A stretch of 64,000 nt of DNA from Bacteroides coprosuis DSM 18011 (GTDB taxonomy: Bacteria > Bacteroidota > Bacteroidia > Bacteroidales > Bacteroidaceae). Numbering within the stretch: position 1 is the stretch's first letter; every line of letters begins with the position of its first letter. The DNA is taken from NCBI GenBank assembly GCA_000212915.1, contig CM001167.1, forward strand, positions 1,852,780 to 1,916,779, read 5' to 3'. A model generated the notes under the pieces. That model searched no databases. It was not told the origin of the DNA and saw nothing but the letters and a program-made list of their open reading frames with translations. Positions 39,204 to 47,819 of the stretch are shown piece after piece. Both the position numbers and the translations under genes were made by a program.

Positions 39204-39899
39204 TTAGAGATTGATTAGAGCCGTTTTTTGATGTTCCTTCTTTTCTGTTATAAGTTTCTGTAAAATGGGGTGTGATAAATATTTCTTATCCATAGACACT
39301 ATCAATTCGTCGAGTTCTTGAGGTGAACATATACTAGCCAATCTGCTTATTGCTTCTACCCCTAAAATATTATCTGTATTTGCCTTGAAATAGGCTATAT
39401 ATAGATCCTTATTCTCTGGTAATACTTCTAGTAAATAGACCTCTTCCATACGAGATTGCAGTTCATCCGCTGATATTTGATTAGCTAATTGGGCTTGAAT
39501 TTCGTAATATCTCTTTTCTGCTTTCATAGCAAACTTACTTAAAGTAGTATGAAATTCTTGCTGGGCTATATTTAATTTACCTCCAGATACTATTCTATTC
39601 TTTAAATCGAGTTCTACCACACCTGGTTCTATAATAAAATCAATAAAATAATTTTCTCCTACTTCAAGAGTACCATATTCCGATTTTTCAAAACCTCGCG
39701 TAAATACAAACTCATTATAGTTAACCCTTGTACTATCAAGGCGCTCCCCAGATAGTGCGTCGCAGATATAGAGCATTTTCCCTTGCATATCCCCATCGGG
39801 GATCTTTCCTTTTATGGTATAGGTATGTGGGCTTTTTGAGCAACCTACAAAAACGAGGCAACTCGATAGTATAATCCAAGTAGTTTTAGAGGAAATCAT
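39204..39899 (-). CDS. DUF4369-only lipoprotein
   Basis: A 231-aa lipoprotein (lipobox VFVGCSKS, Cys about residue 20). It consists of a DUF4369 domain (HTYTIKGKIPDGDMQGKMLY) and the helical linker (KANTDNILGVEAISRLASI, close to NANKNNILAVDAIRSLSS of the 37833 protein). It stops exactly where the thioredoxin domain would begin. There is no frameshift remnant of the lost domain in the 300 bp downstream. It has no redox cysteines, so any role would be binding or regulatory. Confidence 0.85.
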   Translation of the reverse strand: MISSKTTWIILSSCLVFVGCSKSPHTYTIKGKIPDGDMQGKMLYICDALSGERLDSTRVNYNEFVFTRGFEKSEYGTLEVGENYFIDFIIEPGVVELDLKNRIVSGGKLNIAQQEFHTTLSKFAMKAEKRYYEIQAQLANQISADELQSRMEEVYLLEVLPENKDLYIAYFKANTDNILGVEAISRLASICSPQELDELIVSMDKKYLSHPILQKLITEKKEHQKTALINL

Positions 39900-40006
39900 A
39901 AGTGAAGTTATTAACGTTATTAATTAATCCTTATTTACTCCTATTAACAAAATCAAAGCTCTAAAAGATTTGGTATTAGCTAGATAGTGATAGATATCGC
40001 AAAAAA

Positions 40007-40040
40007 ACACCGAGCTAAAAAAGGCTTTTTTGCTCGGTGT
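40007..40040 (-). terminator. Terminator of the short thioredoxin lipoprotein gene
   Basis: Perfect 9-bp stem ACACCGAGC/GCTCGGTGT (40007-40015 with 40032-40040), followed on the minus strand by seven T. Confidence 0.92.
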
Positions 40041-40070
40041 AAGTATTGTTATTCTATAAAGTATCTCAAT

Positions 40071-40643
40071 TTACTTGACTAGTTGTTCTACAATTTTTGG
40101 AATTGCTTCTCCTCGAAGGTCTCTTTTTATAATTTCACCATCAGGTCCAAAGAGAATAATATGAGGTATTCCTTGGATGCCATAAAGATCAGTAGGAATC
40201 TTTTGCGCATTTAATATCTGAGGCCATGGAATCTTATGTTCTTCTATGGCTTTTTTTGTATCCTTCGTTTTATCCCATACGGCAACTCCTAGTATTTCAA
40301 AGTTATCACCTTTATATTTTTCATAGACTGATTTTAGGTTAGGGACTTCAGCCAAACATGGGGCACACCAGCTAGCCCAGAAATCAACTAATACATATTT
40401 ACCTTTTCCCACATAGTCAGAAAGAGAAACCTCTGTTCCATCTTCTTGTTTAATTGTAAAATCGGTAAACATAACTGTTTTATCTGCTGCTTCTTGGCTT
40501 AAACCATCTTGCGCAGATATCGTTTCACTTTGATTTTTAGCATCATTTGGTTCACCCTGATTGGTATTCGCTTTCTGAGGATTTCCACAGGCTGCCAGCA
40601 ACACTGTGCTTCCTAGTAAGATTTTTGAAATTAGATTTTTCAT
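40071..40643 (-). CDS. Thioredoxin lipoprotein lacking DUF4369
   Basis: A 190-aa protein from the ATG at 40643, which starts the signal peptide MKNLISKILLGSTVLLAACG; an in-frame ATG at 40697 would bury the signal. The lipobox is followed by GNPQK, the same five residues as in the 37833 protein. A short Gln/Asn/Ser-rich linker then leads straight into the thioredoxin domain: MFTDFTIKQEDGTEVSLSDY, WASWCAPCLAEVPNL (CAPC), GIQGIPHIILFGPDG. It looks like a duplicate of the 37833 gene with the DUF4369 domain deleted. Confidence 0.9.
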   Translation of the reverse strand: MKNLISKILLGSTVLLAACGNPQKANTNQGEPNDAKNQSETISAQDGLSQEAADKTVMFTDFTIKQEDGTEVSLSDYVGKGKYVLVDFWASWCAPCLAEVPNLKSVYEKYKGDNFEILGVAVWDKTKDTKKAIEEHKIPWPQILNAQKIPTDLYGIQGIPHIILFGPDGEIIKRDLRGEAIPKIVEQLVK

Positions 40644-40901
40644 AAATACAATGTTTAATATTATACTCTTTATAAATATGTGTACCTTTATACGCACTGA
40701 AAAGACATTATAAAAGTAACGGTTACTAGTTTATTGGGTTTAAATCAGATTTTCAAATAGAGAAATAGTTAGAATTCAGCAATAAGCTTTTGAAGCTCTA
40801 TTAAACTATTGAAGAAATTACTTTATGGTTTAACAAAGTATCTCAATATATGTTTTAGTCCTGACTATAAAATCTATTCGATCCCTCAAAATATCACATC
40901 A

Positions 40902-41354
40902 ATGGCATCACTTAATTTACCTCCAGCAGCATTAAAATTATCTATTATAGATGGCAAACAAGCCGTTTTTGATGTTCTTAGGAATAAAATGATTCTATTA
41001 ACCCCCGAAGAATGGGTACGTCAGCACTTTGTTCATTTTCTTATATCAGATAAGAAATACCCCCAATCGTTAATGGGCAATGAGATTTTATTGACGTTGA
41101 ATGGGATGAAAAAAAGATGTGATACTGTGGTTTATAAAAAAGATTTGACACCTCTAGTTATTATTGAGTACAAAGCACCACACATTAAGATAACCCAAGA
41201 GGTTTTTAATCAGATATGTAGGTATAACTTTGTACTGAAAGTAAATTATCTCATTGTAAGTAATGGAATAAACCACTATTGCTGCAAAATGAACTACGAA
41301 AACAAAACATATACATTTTTAAAAGAGATACCTCTTTATTCGGAACTCGATTAA
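40902..41354 (+). CDS. HsdR_N-type PD-(D/E)xK protein
   Basis: A 150-aa stand-alone nuclease-like domain (type I restriction HsdR_N_2 family). It has EEWVRQHFVHFLI, the Asp in KKRCDTVVYKKDL (about residue 75) and the E-x-K in LVIIEYKAPH (about 88), followed by QICRYNFVLKVNYLIVSNG. An in-frame ATG at 40809 exists, but the family begins with the MASLNLPP-like start at 40902, so I use that. It is widespread in Bacteroidales outside R-M loci, so it is not part of a restriction system here. Function unknown. Confidence 0.88.
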   Translation: MASLNLPPAALKLSIIDGKQAVFDVLRNKMILLTPEEWVRQHFVHFLISDKKYPQSLMGNEILLTLNGMKKRCDTVVYKKDLTPLVIIEYKAPHIKITQEVFNQICRYNFVLKVNYLIVSNGINHYCCKMNYENKTYTFLKEIPLYSELD

Positions 41355-41494
41355 ATCAACCCTTTATTTCATCTATTGAGCTTTTAAAACTGGAGAGATG
41401 TGATTCTATGATTTGAGCTATATATAATAAGGTGTAAATCTCCCCTATTTTAGCATCTTAAACTAACGAGAATACATGCTGTCTTAAATTTAGA

Positions 41495-41528
41495 CAAAAA
41501 AAGATGGACTAAATAATTAGCCCATCTT
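41495..41528 (-). terminator. Terminator of the zinc-ribbon gene
   Basis: Stem AAGATGG/CCATCTT with inner ACTAA/TTAG pairing (41501-41528), followed by seven T on the minus strand, 23 bp past the stop. Confidence 0.85.
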
Positions 41529-41551
41529 CATATTTTAAACGTAACTTTTGG

Positions 41552-42361
41552 TTATGCTTTTTTCTTTCTAGTTGTAGTTTTACGAGTCTTTTTCTTCTCT
41601 TCTACTACTTGTAATTCTACACCAGCCAATTCTGGGTCAATCATGATACGACCACAATATTCACAAACAATAATTTTCTTACGTGAACGGATATCCAATT
41701 GTCTCTGAGGTGGAATCTTGTTGAAACAACCACCACAAGCATCACGTTCTACATATACTACTGCAAGACCATTGCGAGTATTTTTACGAATACGTTTGAA
41801 TGACTGAAGTAAACGAGGTTCTATTTTAGACTCAAGCTTCTTAGATTTTTCTCTAAGTTTTTCCTCTTCTTGTTTTGTTTCTGATACGATTTCTTCTAGC
41901 TCATTCTTTTTCTGATCTAAGTCTTTCTTACGACCATCGAATATTGCTTTGCTAGCTTCTAAATCTTCTCCTTTTACTTTTTGTTCAGAAGTAAATTCTT
42001 TAATACGCTTTTCTGAAAGTTGAACTTCTAGAGTTTGGAATTCAATTTCCTTACCTAGTAAGTCATACTCACGGTTGTTACGTACATTCTCTTGTTGTTC
42101 TGTGTACTTAGCGATAAGAGATTTTGAAGTCTCAATATCTACTTTTTTAGTAGCTACATCAGTTTTTAGTTGAGCAATGTCCGACTTGATTTTTTCAATA
42201 CGAGTATTAAGTCCTTCAATCTCGTCCTCTAGGTCTTGAACTTCAAGAGGAAGCTCTCCTCTAAGAGTTTTAATATCATCTATTTTTGATAATACAGTCT
42301 GTAGTTCGTATAAAACTTCAAGTCTTTCTTCTACAGTCAACTCTTTTGTTTCTTTAGCCAT
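41552..42361 (-). CDS. Coiled-coil C4 zinc-ribbon protein
   Basis: A 269-aa cytoplasmic protein. Residues ~15-185 form a long antiparallel coiled coil of heptads. Then comes a zinc ribbon with cysteine pairs in DACGGCFNKIPPQ and VCEYCGRIMIDPEL (about 205-240), and a Lys/Arg-rich tail (KKKTRKTTTRKKKA) that may bind nucleic acid. The fold matches the zf-RING_7/CT398-like family found next to nif3 in many bacteria. It starts 5 bp after the Nif3-like gene ends, so they form an operon. Precise function unknown. Confidence 0.92.
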   Translation of the reverse strand: MAKETKELTVEERLEVLYELQTVLSKIDDIKTLRGELPLEVQDLEDEIEGLNTRIEKIKSDIAQLKTDVATKKVDIETSKSLIAKYTEQQENVRNNREYDLLGKEIEFQTLEVQLSEKRIKEFTSEQKVKGEDLEASKAIFDGRKKDLDQKKNELEEIVSETKQEEEKLREKSKKLESKIEPRLLQSFKRIRKNTRNGLAVVYVERDACGGCFNKIPPQRQLDIRSRKKIIVCEYCGRIMIDPELAGVELQVVEEKKKTRKTTTRKKKA

Positions 42362-42366
42362 CTTTT

Positions 42367-43461
42367 CTATAAATATTTAATTGGATTTGTATTTACTTCG
42401 GTAAAATGGAGTGCAAAAGTAGGAAATTTATCCTTTATAATAGAATAAAATAATTCTTTTGTGTATTGTTCACTCTCGTAATGTCCTATGTCAGCCATTA
42501 GTATAAGGTCATCATTGCCAAAATAATCATGATATTTTATCTCTGCACTAATAAACAAGTCGGCTCCAGCACCTATAGCTTGTTGAAGAAGAAATGCACC
42601 TGATCCTCCACAAAGGGCTACTTTTTGTATGGGTTTACCTCTCAGCTTGCTATGCTTCACACTGCCAACTTGAAATATGTTTTTTACTTTTAATAGGAAT
42701 TCTTTTTCGTCAATGGGTTCAGGTAAACTAGCTATAACACCAGCTCCTACCTGGCTCCAGCTATTAGCTAGAGGATAGATATCAAAGGCTGGCTCCTCAT
42801 AAGGGTGAGCTTGTACTAAAGCCCTAACAACAGCCGATTTCTTAAAACTTGGAAATATAGTTTCAATCCGTACCTCAGGTTCTGTATGAAGAGTACCAAC
42901 TTTTCCACAAAAAGGCTGAGCACCCTCTAAGGCTCTAAAAGTTCCTTCACCTTGTATATTATAGCTACAAGAATCGTACTCTCCAATATGACCACATCCT
43001 GCTTGGAATAGAGTTTGGCGTACTTCTTCAGCTTGTGCCAGAGGCACAAAAGTAACTAATTTATAAAGTAAGTCTGATTTGGGTGATAGGATTTGGGGAT
43101 TGATTAACCCTAGTTTTTCTGCTATTTTGAAATTTACACCACCGGTTGCATTATCTAAATTGGTATGTGCAGCATAAATAGCGATATCATTTTTGATAGC
43201 TTTCATTACGCATCTTTCCACATAATCTTTGCCGGTGATAGATTTACAACCTTTAAACAAGAGAGGATGATGAGCAATAATTAAATTACATCCTTTTTGG
43301 ATGGCTTCATCTATGATCTCTTCAGTAACGTCTAAACACAACAAAGCCCCTGTAGCTTCCACTTCTGTCAATCCGATTTGCAGGCCGGAATTATCAAATC
43401 CATCCTGCAAGGGCAGAGGTGCAAAACGTTCAAGGGCATTTAAAATATCCTTAATCTTCAT
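42367..43461 (-). CDS. Nif3-like dinuclear metal-centre protein
   Basis: A 364-aa protein from the ATG at 43461 (MKIKDILNALERFAPLPLQD). A longer form from 43497 is unlikely because good -7 boxes overlap that region. Metal-site motifs are IIAHHPLLFKG (about 57-67), YAAHTNLDNATGGVN (about 96), and ADIGHYESEQYTKE near the C-terminus. An inserted PII-like domain of about 120 residues sits in the middle, normal for the 370-residue class. Often labelled GTP cyclohydrolase 1 type 2 homologue, but the real substrate is unproven. Confidence 0.93.
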   Translation of the reverse strand: MKIKDILNALERFAPLPLQDGFDNSGLQIGLTEVEATGALLCLDVTEEIIDEAIQKGCNLIIAHHPLLFKGCKSITGKDYVERCVMKAIKNDIAIYAAHTNLDNATGGVNFKIAEKLGLINPQILSPKSDLLYKLVTFVPLAQAEEVRQTLFQAGCGHIGEYDSCSYNIQGEGTFRALEGAQPFCGKVGTLHTEPEVRIETIFPSFKKSAVVRALVQAHPYEEPAFDIYPLANSWSQVGAGVIASLPEPIDEKEFLLKVKNIFQVGSVKHSKLRGKPIQKVALCGGSGAFLLQQAIGAGADLFISAEIKYHDYFGNDDLILMADIGHYESEQYTKELFYSIIKDKFPTFALHFTEVNTNPIKYL

Positions 43462-43486
43462 TCGCTTTGAAAGTATCTTTAATGTA

Positions 43487-43528
43487 CAAAGATACACAAA
43501 AGTATATATTAATCTTCTTTTCTACAAA
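43487..43528 (-). promoter_or_regulatory. Promoter region of the nif3-zinc ribbon operon
   Basis: Two perfect -7 boxes on the minus strand: TATCTTTG (43487-43494) and TACTTTTG (43497-43504). The second has TTTG 20 bp upstream (43525-43528). Both lie just before the ATG at 43461 and argue against the earlier start. Confidence 0.6.
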
Positions 43529-43620
43529 AAATATTATTACAAAAGAGATTAAAACCTCCTTGCATATCCTATTAGTAAACGTATATAGCGAGGAGAATGT
43601 TTATGTTGAGCATTTTATAT

Positions 43621-44151
43621 TTATTCTGTTAAAGGACTACTCTCTACATCTTTTTCTGCAAGAGTATAAAAATACAAATCTTTTACACTGCCACTTTTTA
43701 ATACTACCTTTTGAAGTGTAGCTTCTTTCTCAAAGCCTAATTTTTCGAGTACTTGAATTGATTTCACATCATTTTCTAATATTTCCGAAATAATCTTCAT
43801 TACAGGAAGGTGAAAGAATGTGTTTTTAATTAATTTAGCTAGCGCTTCTTCTATAAAACTTTCTTCCCAAAAATCAGGGCAAAGCCAAAATTGCAATCTA
43901 TATATTATAGTGAATGGAGGTTTTAATCTACTAAAACTTATCCCTCCTACTACATCATTGTCAACTTCTATGGCATAAATATCATATTCTACACCTTTCT
44001 GACAAAATTTATCCAAGTAATTCTTAGCTATTTTTGCTGTTGCAGGGAAGGGTATATCTTCAGATAATGAAGACCATATGTGAATATTATTCATCTGCTT
44101 CACCAACGCATCTATATCGGTTGGCTTCCATCTTCTTATATTATAATCCAT
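43621..44151 (-). CDS. GNAT-family N-acetyltransferase
   Basis: A 176-aa acetyl-CoA-dependent transferase of the RimJ/RimL type. It begins YNIRRWKPTDIDALVKQMNN, typical of the family. The centre has DNDVVGGISFSRLKPP, and the C-terminal part EILENDVKSIQVLEKLGFEK (about 140-160) is the acetyl-CoA-binding NxxSxxxxEKxGF-type motif. FYTLAEKD closes the fold. The acceptor is unknown. It stands alone with its own promoter. Confidence 0.88.
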   Translation of the reverse strand: MDYNIRRWKPTDIDALVKQMNNIHIWSSLSEDIPFPATAKIAKNYLDKFCQKGVEYDIYAIEVDNDVVGGISFSRLKPPFTIIYRLQFWLCPDFWEESFIEEALAKLIKNTFFHLPVMKIISEILENDVKSIQVLEKLGFEKEATLQKVVLKSGSVKDLYFYTLAEKDVESSPLTE

Positions 44152-44179
44152 AAAGCAAGAATGTGAAAATGTTTAATAA

Positions 44180-44211
44180 CAAATATAGGTAATTTATATT
44201 GTCATTACAAA
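44180..44211 (-). promoter_or_regulatory. Promoter of the GNAT gene
   Basis: The minus strand reads TTTG (44208-44211), a 20-bp spacer, then TATATTTG (44180-44187), a perfect -7 box about 29 bp before the start codon. Confidence 0.65.
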
Positions 44212-44382
44212 AGGGATTCCTACTATTTTTAAGAAAAAGTTGTTCTATTTTAATTAGAATCGTAACCTCATAAAAACCAATCCATAAGCTCTAAGCTCTC
44301 TGAATATCCTAATTGTGTTAAAAAAAAGACAAATTATAGTCTATTCTTTGATTGTCTAAATACAGTCAATATATCAAACATT

Positions 44383-44646
44383 TTATTTTTTTTGCTTCTG
44401 GCATAGTTTTACAAAAGTATTGGTTAAAGCAAACCGTCTATCAATGGGTTTATTACGTGGAATAAAAGTGAGAATAAGTCGCCAATCTCCTTCTCTATAG
44501 ACTCTCGTAAATGGTTGGGATTCTTTATACTGATTGCTCTTATCTGTAAGGAAATCTTGTAAATATAAAGGTAAGCTCTCTCCTTTCTTTGAAAACTCCA
44601 CGGTAATAAAGTATTTATTTTGTGGGTGGAGAGCAATCTGCTTCAT
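44383..44646 (-). CDS. Small hypothetical protein
   Basis: An 87-aa protein from the ATG at 44646; a longer reading from 44700 uses TTG and is not preferred. It is basic and has aromatic strands (KYFITVEFSKKGESLPLYLQ; VYREGDWRLILTFIPRNKP), suggesting a small beta-rich cytoplasmic domain. No signal peptide or known motif. It is 61 bp after the fetB-like gene on the same strand and could be its last operon member. Family not recognised. Confidence 0.55.
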   Translation of the reverse strand: MKQIALHPQNKYFITVEFSKKGESLPLYLQDFLTDKSNQYKESQPFTRVYREGDWRLILTFIPRNKPIDRRFALTNTFVKLCQKQKK

Positions 44647-44707
44647 TATTTTTACTTCAAAAGAATTTTCGCTATAATTCGGTAAACAGAGCATATTCAA
44701 GCTGTTT

Positions 44708-45499
44708 TTATTTTTCTTCTTTAAACACGGGTTTCATCACTCCAAACTTATTAAATGTACTATTTGAGGATAGTGTAATCGTAATCATTAAGCACAACAT
44801 GGATGCTGTAAAGTTGATGACCACAATCATCATTTGATATTTTATTGCTACGTTGGGGCTACTTCCTCCGAGTATCTGACCAATCATTGTACCTGGTAGA
44901 GCCACAAGTCCCATTACAGCCATATTAGCTATCAGCGGACTAAAGGCTTTTATCATCGCCTGACCGATAAATGGTGCTCTGGCTTCTTTTTGAGAAGCTC
45001 CATTGCCTAGTAAGTAATAATAGAGTTGTTGCTCTCTCTGCAAACCCGAATAATAAGTATTCAAAGCAATTACATTGCTCGAAAGCATATTGCCCATTAA
45101 TATGCCAAATATGGGAATAAAGTACTGAGCATCAAATATATTGTCGATTTGCAGTACTATACCTAGAAAAAACACACCTATGGTAATAACACTAAATAAG
45201 AAACCGATAACAATGGGTATCATTAATACACTTCGCTTTAAGCGAGTACGTGCAAGTGCTGTGTGTGAGGCAACAAAAATCATAACTACTACCCAGAGGA
45301 TATTGATCCATGGATTATCCCATAAGAAGAGATACTTGAGGTACATTCCTACAAAAAACAGTTGCACAATCATGCGTATAATAGCTATGGCTGTTGCTTT
45401 AACCAACCCCGTTTTAAATTTCCATAGATAATAAAGAGGTATAAAAGATAAGAGTAACCCTATGCCTAAACTTAAAAATGATATATCTATAGTTCCCAC
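44708..45499 (-). CDS. fetB: FetB/UPF0014-type ABC permease
   Basis: A 263-aa inner-membrane permease with about seven hydrophobic helices. Family marks are RMIVQLFFVGMYLKYLF (about 42-58), a polar helix-loop with ASHTALARTRLKR (about 77), GMLMGNMLSSNVIALNTYY-like sequence in the middle, and GLVALPGTMIGQILGGSSP (about 213). Related FetAB exports iron under peroxide stress in E. coli; here the substrate is an inference. The start codon is GTG at 45499, since no in-frame ATG precedes it. The ATPase gene lies 41 bp upstream. Confidence 0.88.
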   Translation of the reverse strand: MGTIDISFLSLGIGLLLSFIPLYYLWKFKTGLVKATAIAIIRMIVQLFFVGMYLKYLFLWDNPWINILWVVVMIFVASHTALARTRLKRSVLMIPIVIGFLFSVITIGVFFLGIVLQIDNIFDAQYFIPIFGILMGNMLSSNVIALNTYYSGLQREQQLYYYLLGNGASQKEARAPFIGQAMIKAFSPLIANMAVMGLVALPGTMIGQILGGSSPNVAIKYQMMIVVINFTASMLCLMITITLSSNSTFNKFGVMKPVFKEEK

Positions 45500-45540
45500 T
45501 TCTGTTTTATTTTATAGCTGTATTTCAGCAATTCATATCG

Positions 45541-46173
45541 TTATAAAAAGATGCGTTTATCGCAACTATCTGCAAAGATTCTATCGTGTGTAACAGCTAA
45601 AATAGCCGTACTCTTTTGAGTCTCATTCTTTAGAAAACGAATTACTTTACTCACCGATGCGGGGTCTAGTGCAGAGGTTGGTTCATCAATTATCATTAAT
45701 GGCTTTTGTAACATAGTTGTAACAGCGATCATAATACGTTGACGCTGACCTCCCGATATCTCAGTAACTCTTCTTTCTAATAAATCATGCTCTAAGCCCA
45801 ATGCTTCAAAATGTTTATACAGTGTTTTTTCGGAGAATTTGATGTTGCGATTGGCCTTTAGTTTAAAAGGAATACGCACCATCTCAGAAACCCATTCTGA
45901 TGGAATAGATAATTCTTGAGGAATCCAAGCTACTCTTTTTCTTATTTCATCTATAGTACTAACCCCAAGGATTAATCCATCAACTACAATAGAGCCTTCC
46001 GATAAGGGTACAAAGCCCAGAATAGCATTTAGTAAAGATGTTTTGCCTTTGCCAGATTCACCAGTTATGCAATACATTTCACCCAAATGTAGGTCTAAAT
46101 TGAAGTGAGTAAACAATTTACCATGTCCAAAAGAGATGCACGCATTCTCTATATGTAATATTGGTTTATTCAT
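45541..46173 (-). CDS. fetA: FetA-type ABC transporter ATPase
   Basis: A 210-aa ATP-binding subunit from the ATG at 46173 (MNKPILHIENACISFGHGKL). An earlier in-frame codon at 46221 lies upstream of a perfect -7 box (46183-46190) and is less likely. Walker A is GESGKGKTS (about 38), the signature is ISGGQRQRI, and Walker B is LMIIDEPTSALDP. It is followed by its permease gene. The pair resembles the FetAB (YbbL/YbbM) exporter. The very short predicted leader would be unusual if the -7 box is real. Confidence 0.88.
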   Translation of the reverse strand: MNKPILHIENACISFGHGKLFTHFNLDLHLGEMYCITGESGKGKTSLLNAILGFVPLSEGSIVVDGLILGVSTIDEIRKRVAWIPQELSIPSEWVSEMVRIPFKLKANRNIKFSEKTLYKHFEALGLEHDLLERRVTEISGGQRQRIMIAVTTMLQKPLMIIDEPTSALDPASVSKVIRFLKNETQKSTAILAVTHDRIFADSCDKRIFL

Positions 46174-46398
46174 TATAAGTGGCAAAGATAAGGAATTATA
46201 TCTATTTCGTATTATTCTCAAATACGTTTAAATATATATTAAACCTAGCCTTTAAGGTATATCGTTTCTTATTAAAAATAGAGATTGTAGTCACAGGCTG
46301 CAAATAAATATTCTACTTCAGAAAGTGGGCTATTCTCCTATTTTGCCTATCTTAAGGAAATCAAAATCTATATTCAATCTATAAGGTTTATATAAACT

Positions 46399-47118
46399 AT
46401 GGAAAAGCAAACAACACAAGAGCAACTTTACGATGTATGGGTAAATAAGGTCTATGATTATCTCACTGCGGTAGGTCCTAAAATAGATCGATGTACTAGT
46501 GTACTTCAATCAAAACCCGTGCTGGATAATAATTTAGGAGTTGTGTTTCTAGGCTTCGGCCCTACTGGAGATGTTAATTATGTCCATGTAGATAAAAAAC
46601 GTTTTTATTATGGTAGCCCCTTTTTCTTAACGGATAAGAACGAATGGAGGGTGTGGACTAAGCTCTACGAAGCTTTCGACCAAATAAAATACCTTAATCC
46701 TCTTACTGAAGGAAATTATCAATTTATGAATGCTACTTATTTTTGTGCGGAAAATACAGCCAAACTCAAAGATGAATTAAAGCTTCTGGAAGTTGATATA
46801 CGCTATGAAGATGTTCAAAAACAATGCTTGGAGTTTACTAGCGAACTCATTCACCACATTCTCAAACCGAAATGTATTGTTTGTTTCTCGGTAAAAGACT
46901 GTTACAATCCTCTTAAGGCACAGTTTAAGTTTGACAAAGAGGAAGTTCTTACTCCTACAAATAAAGATAAAAAGCCCAACAAGCATATCATTAATAAAGC
47001 TCTATGGGGAAAGATTCCTGTATATGGTATGACTCATCCTTCTGCTGCTATCAGCAATGAAGATTGGGATGGAATCGTTCGGGTATTCAAAAAAGAAATG
47101 GAACAACTGGGTATCTAA
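46399..47118 (+). CDS. Uracil-DNA-glycosylase-like fold protein, unknown function
   Basis: A 239-aa cytoplasmic protein. Its layout is reminiscent of the uracil-DNA glycosylase superfamily: an early GVVFLGFGPTGDVNYVHVD (about 47-65, in the place of the GxxPG-type loop), a middle strand KCIVCFSVKDCYNPLK (about 154), and a late VYGMTHPSAAISNEDW (about 210), where HPS is the typical histidine motif. The catalytic Asp of classical enzymes is not obvious. No membrane segment. A strong terminator follows. The fold assignment is inference. Confidence 0.6.
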   Translation: MEKQTTQEQLYDVWVNKVYDYLTAVGPKIDRCTSVLQSKPVLDNNLGVVFLGFGPTGDVNYVHVDKKRFYYGSPFFLTDKNEWRVWTKLYEAFDQIKYLNPLTEGNYQFMNATYFCAENTAKLKDELKLLEVDIRYEDVQKQCLEFTSELIHHILKPKCIVCFSVKDCYNPLKAQFKFDKEEVLTPTNKDKKPNKHIINKALWGKIPVYGMTHPSAAISNEDWDGIVRVFKKEMEQLGI

Positions 47119-47150
47119 AGTAATATATTATATATCGTTTTGCCTATTTA

Positions 47151-47194
47151 AAGTACAAAATCATCTCAAAAGGGTGATTTTGTACTTGTTTTTT
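47151..47194 (+). terminator. Terminator of the UDG-like gene
   Basis: Perfect 13-bp stem AAGTACAAAATCA/TGATTTTGTACTT (47151-47163 with 47175-47187), followed by a T run. Confidence 0.92.
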
Positions 47195-47228
47195 GACCTA
47201 TCCTTTTAGAGAAGAGGGTTTAAATCTT

Positions 47229-47236
47229 TATATTTG
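47229..47236 (+). promoter_or_regulatory. Probable -7 box for the DUF2148-aguA-aguB genes
   Basis: TATATTTG, a perfect TAnnTTTG match 29 bp upstream of the start at 47266. No clear -33 box. Confidence 0.5.
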
Positions 47237-47265
47237 TTCTACCAACTAAGATAAAGTATAGAATT

Positions 47266-47796
47266 ATGATACTAAATGAAAGAGACAATAGAAAAGAAAG
47301 AGCTCTAGATGTAGCGTATAAAATGATTAATGCTGCCCGTACAGCCCCCAAAACGAAAGGAGCAGACTTGATAGAAACGGCTATTGTTACTGGAGAAAAT
47401 ATTCAAGAATTGTCTGAAGAGATGCTCTACCTAGAATACAGAGGTGGTAAGTATCAATTTGATAGAGATTCAGCTAACATTCTACAGGCTGAATGTGTTG
47501 TCTTAATAGGTACAAAGGAAAAAGCAATGGGACTAAATTGCGGACATTGTGGATTTATAACATGTGGCAGTCGGTCTAGTGAAGTTCTCTGCGTATTCAA
47601 TAGTGTTGATGTGGGTATAGCAGTTGGTTCTGCATGTGCCATGGCTGCTGATATGCGTGTAGATACTCGTGTGATGTTCTCGGCTGGATTGGCCGCTCAA
47701 AAGCTCAATTATCTACCAGGCTGCTCCATGCTGATGGCTATACCGATAAGTATATCTTCAAAGAATCCTTTCTTTGATAGACAACCTAAGAAATAA
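47266..47796 (+). CDS. DUF2148 ferredoxin-domain protein
   Basis: A 176-aa cytoplasmic protein. The diagnostic Cys cluster is GLNCGHCGFITCG (about residues 89-101), likely an Fe-S or metal site, with another Cys region CAMAADMRVDTRVMFSAGLA (about 124). The N-terminus, DVAYKMINAARTAPKTKGAD, resembles nitroreductase-like substrate pockets. It is 23 bp upstream of aguA and may share its transcript, but a link to polyamines is only positional. Confidence 0.85.
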   Translation: MILNERDNRKERALDVAYKMINAARTAPKTKGADLIETAIVTGENIQELSEEMLYLEYRGGKYQFDRDSANILQAECVVLIGTKEKAMGLNCGHCGFITCGSRSSEVLCVFNSVDVGIAVGSACAMAADMRVDTRVMFSAGLAAQKLNYLPGCSMLMAIPISISSKNPFFDRQPKK

Positions 47797-47819
47797 GATA
47801 TATAGTATAATAGATTAAA

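Noticed and set aside
40902..41354. HsdR_N-type protein as part of a second type I restriction system
   Set aside because: No methylase, specificity or helicase gene is nearby, and this stand-alone protein is common in Bacteroidales chromosomes.
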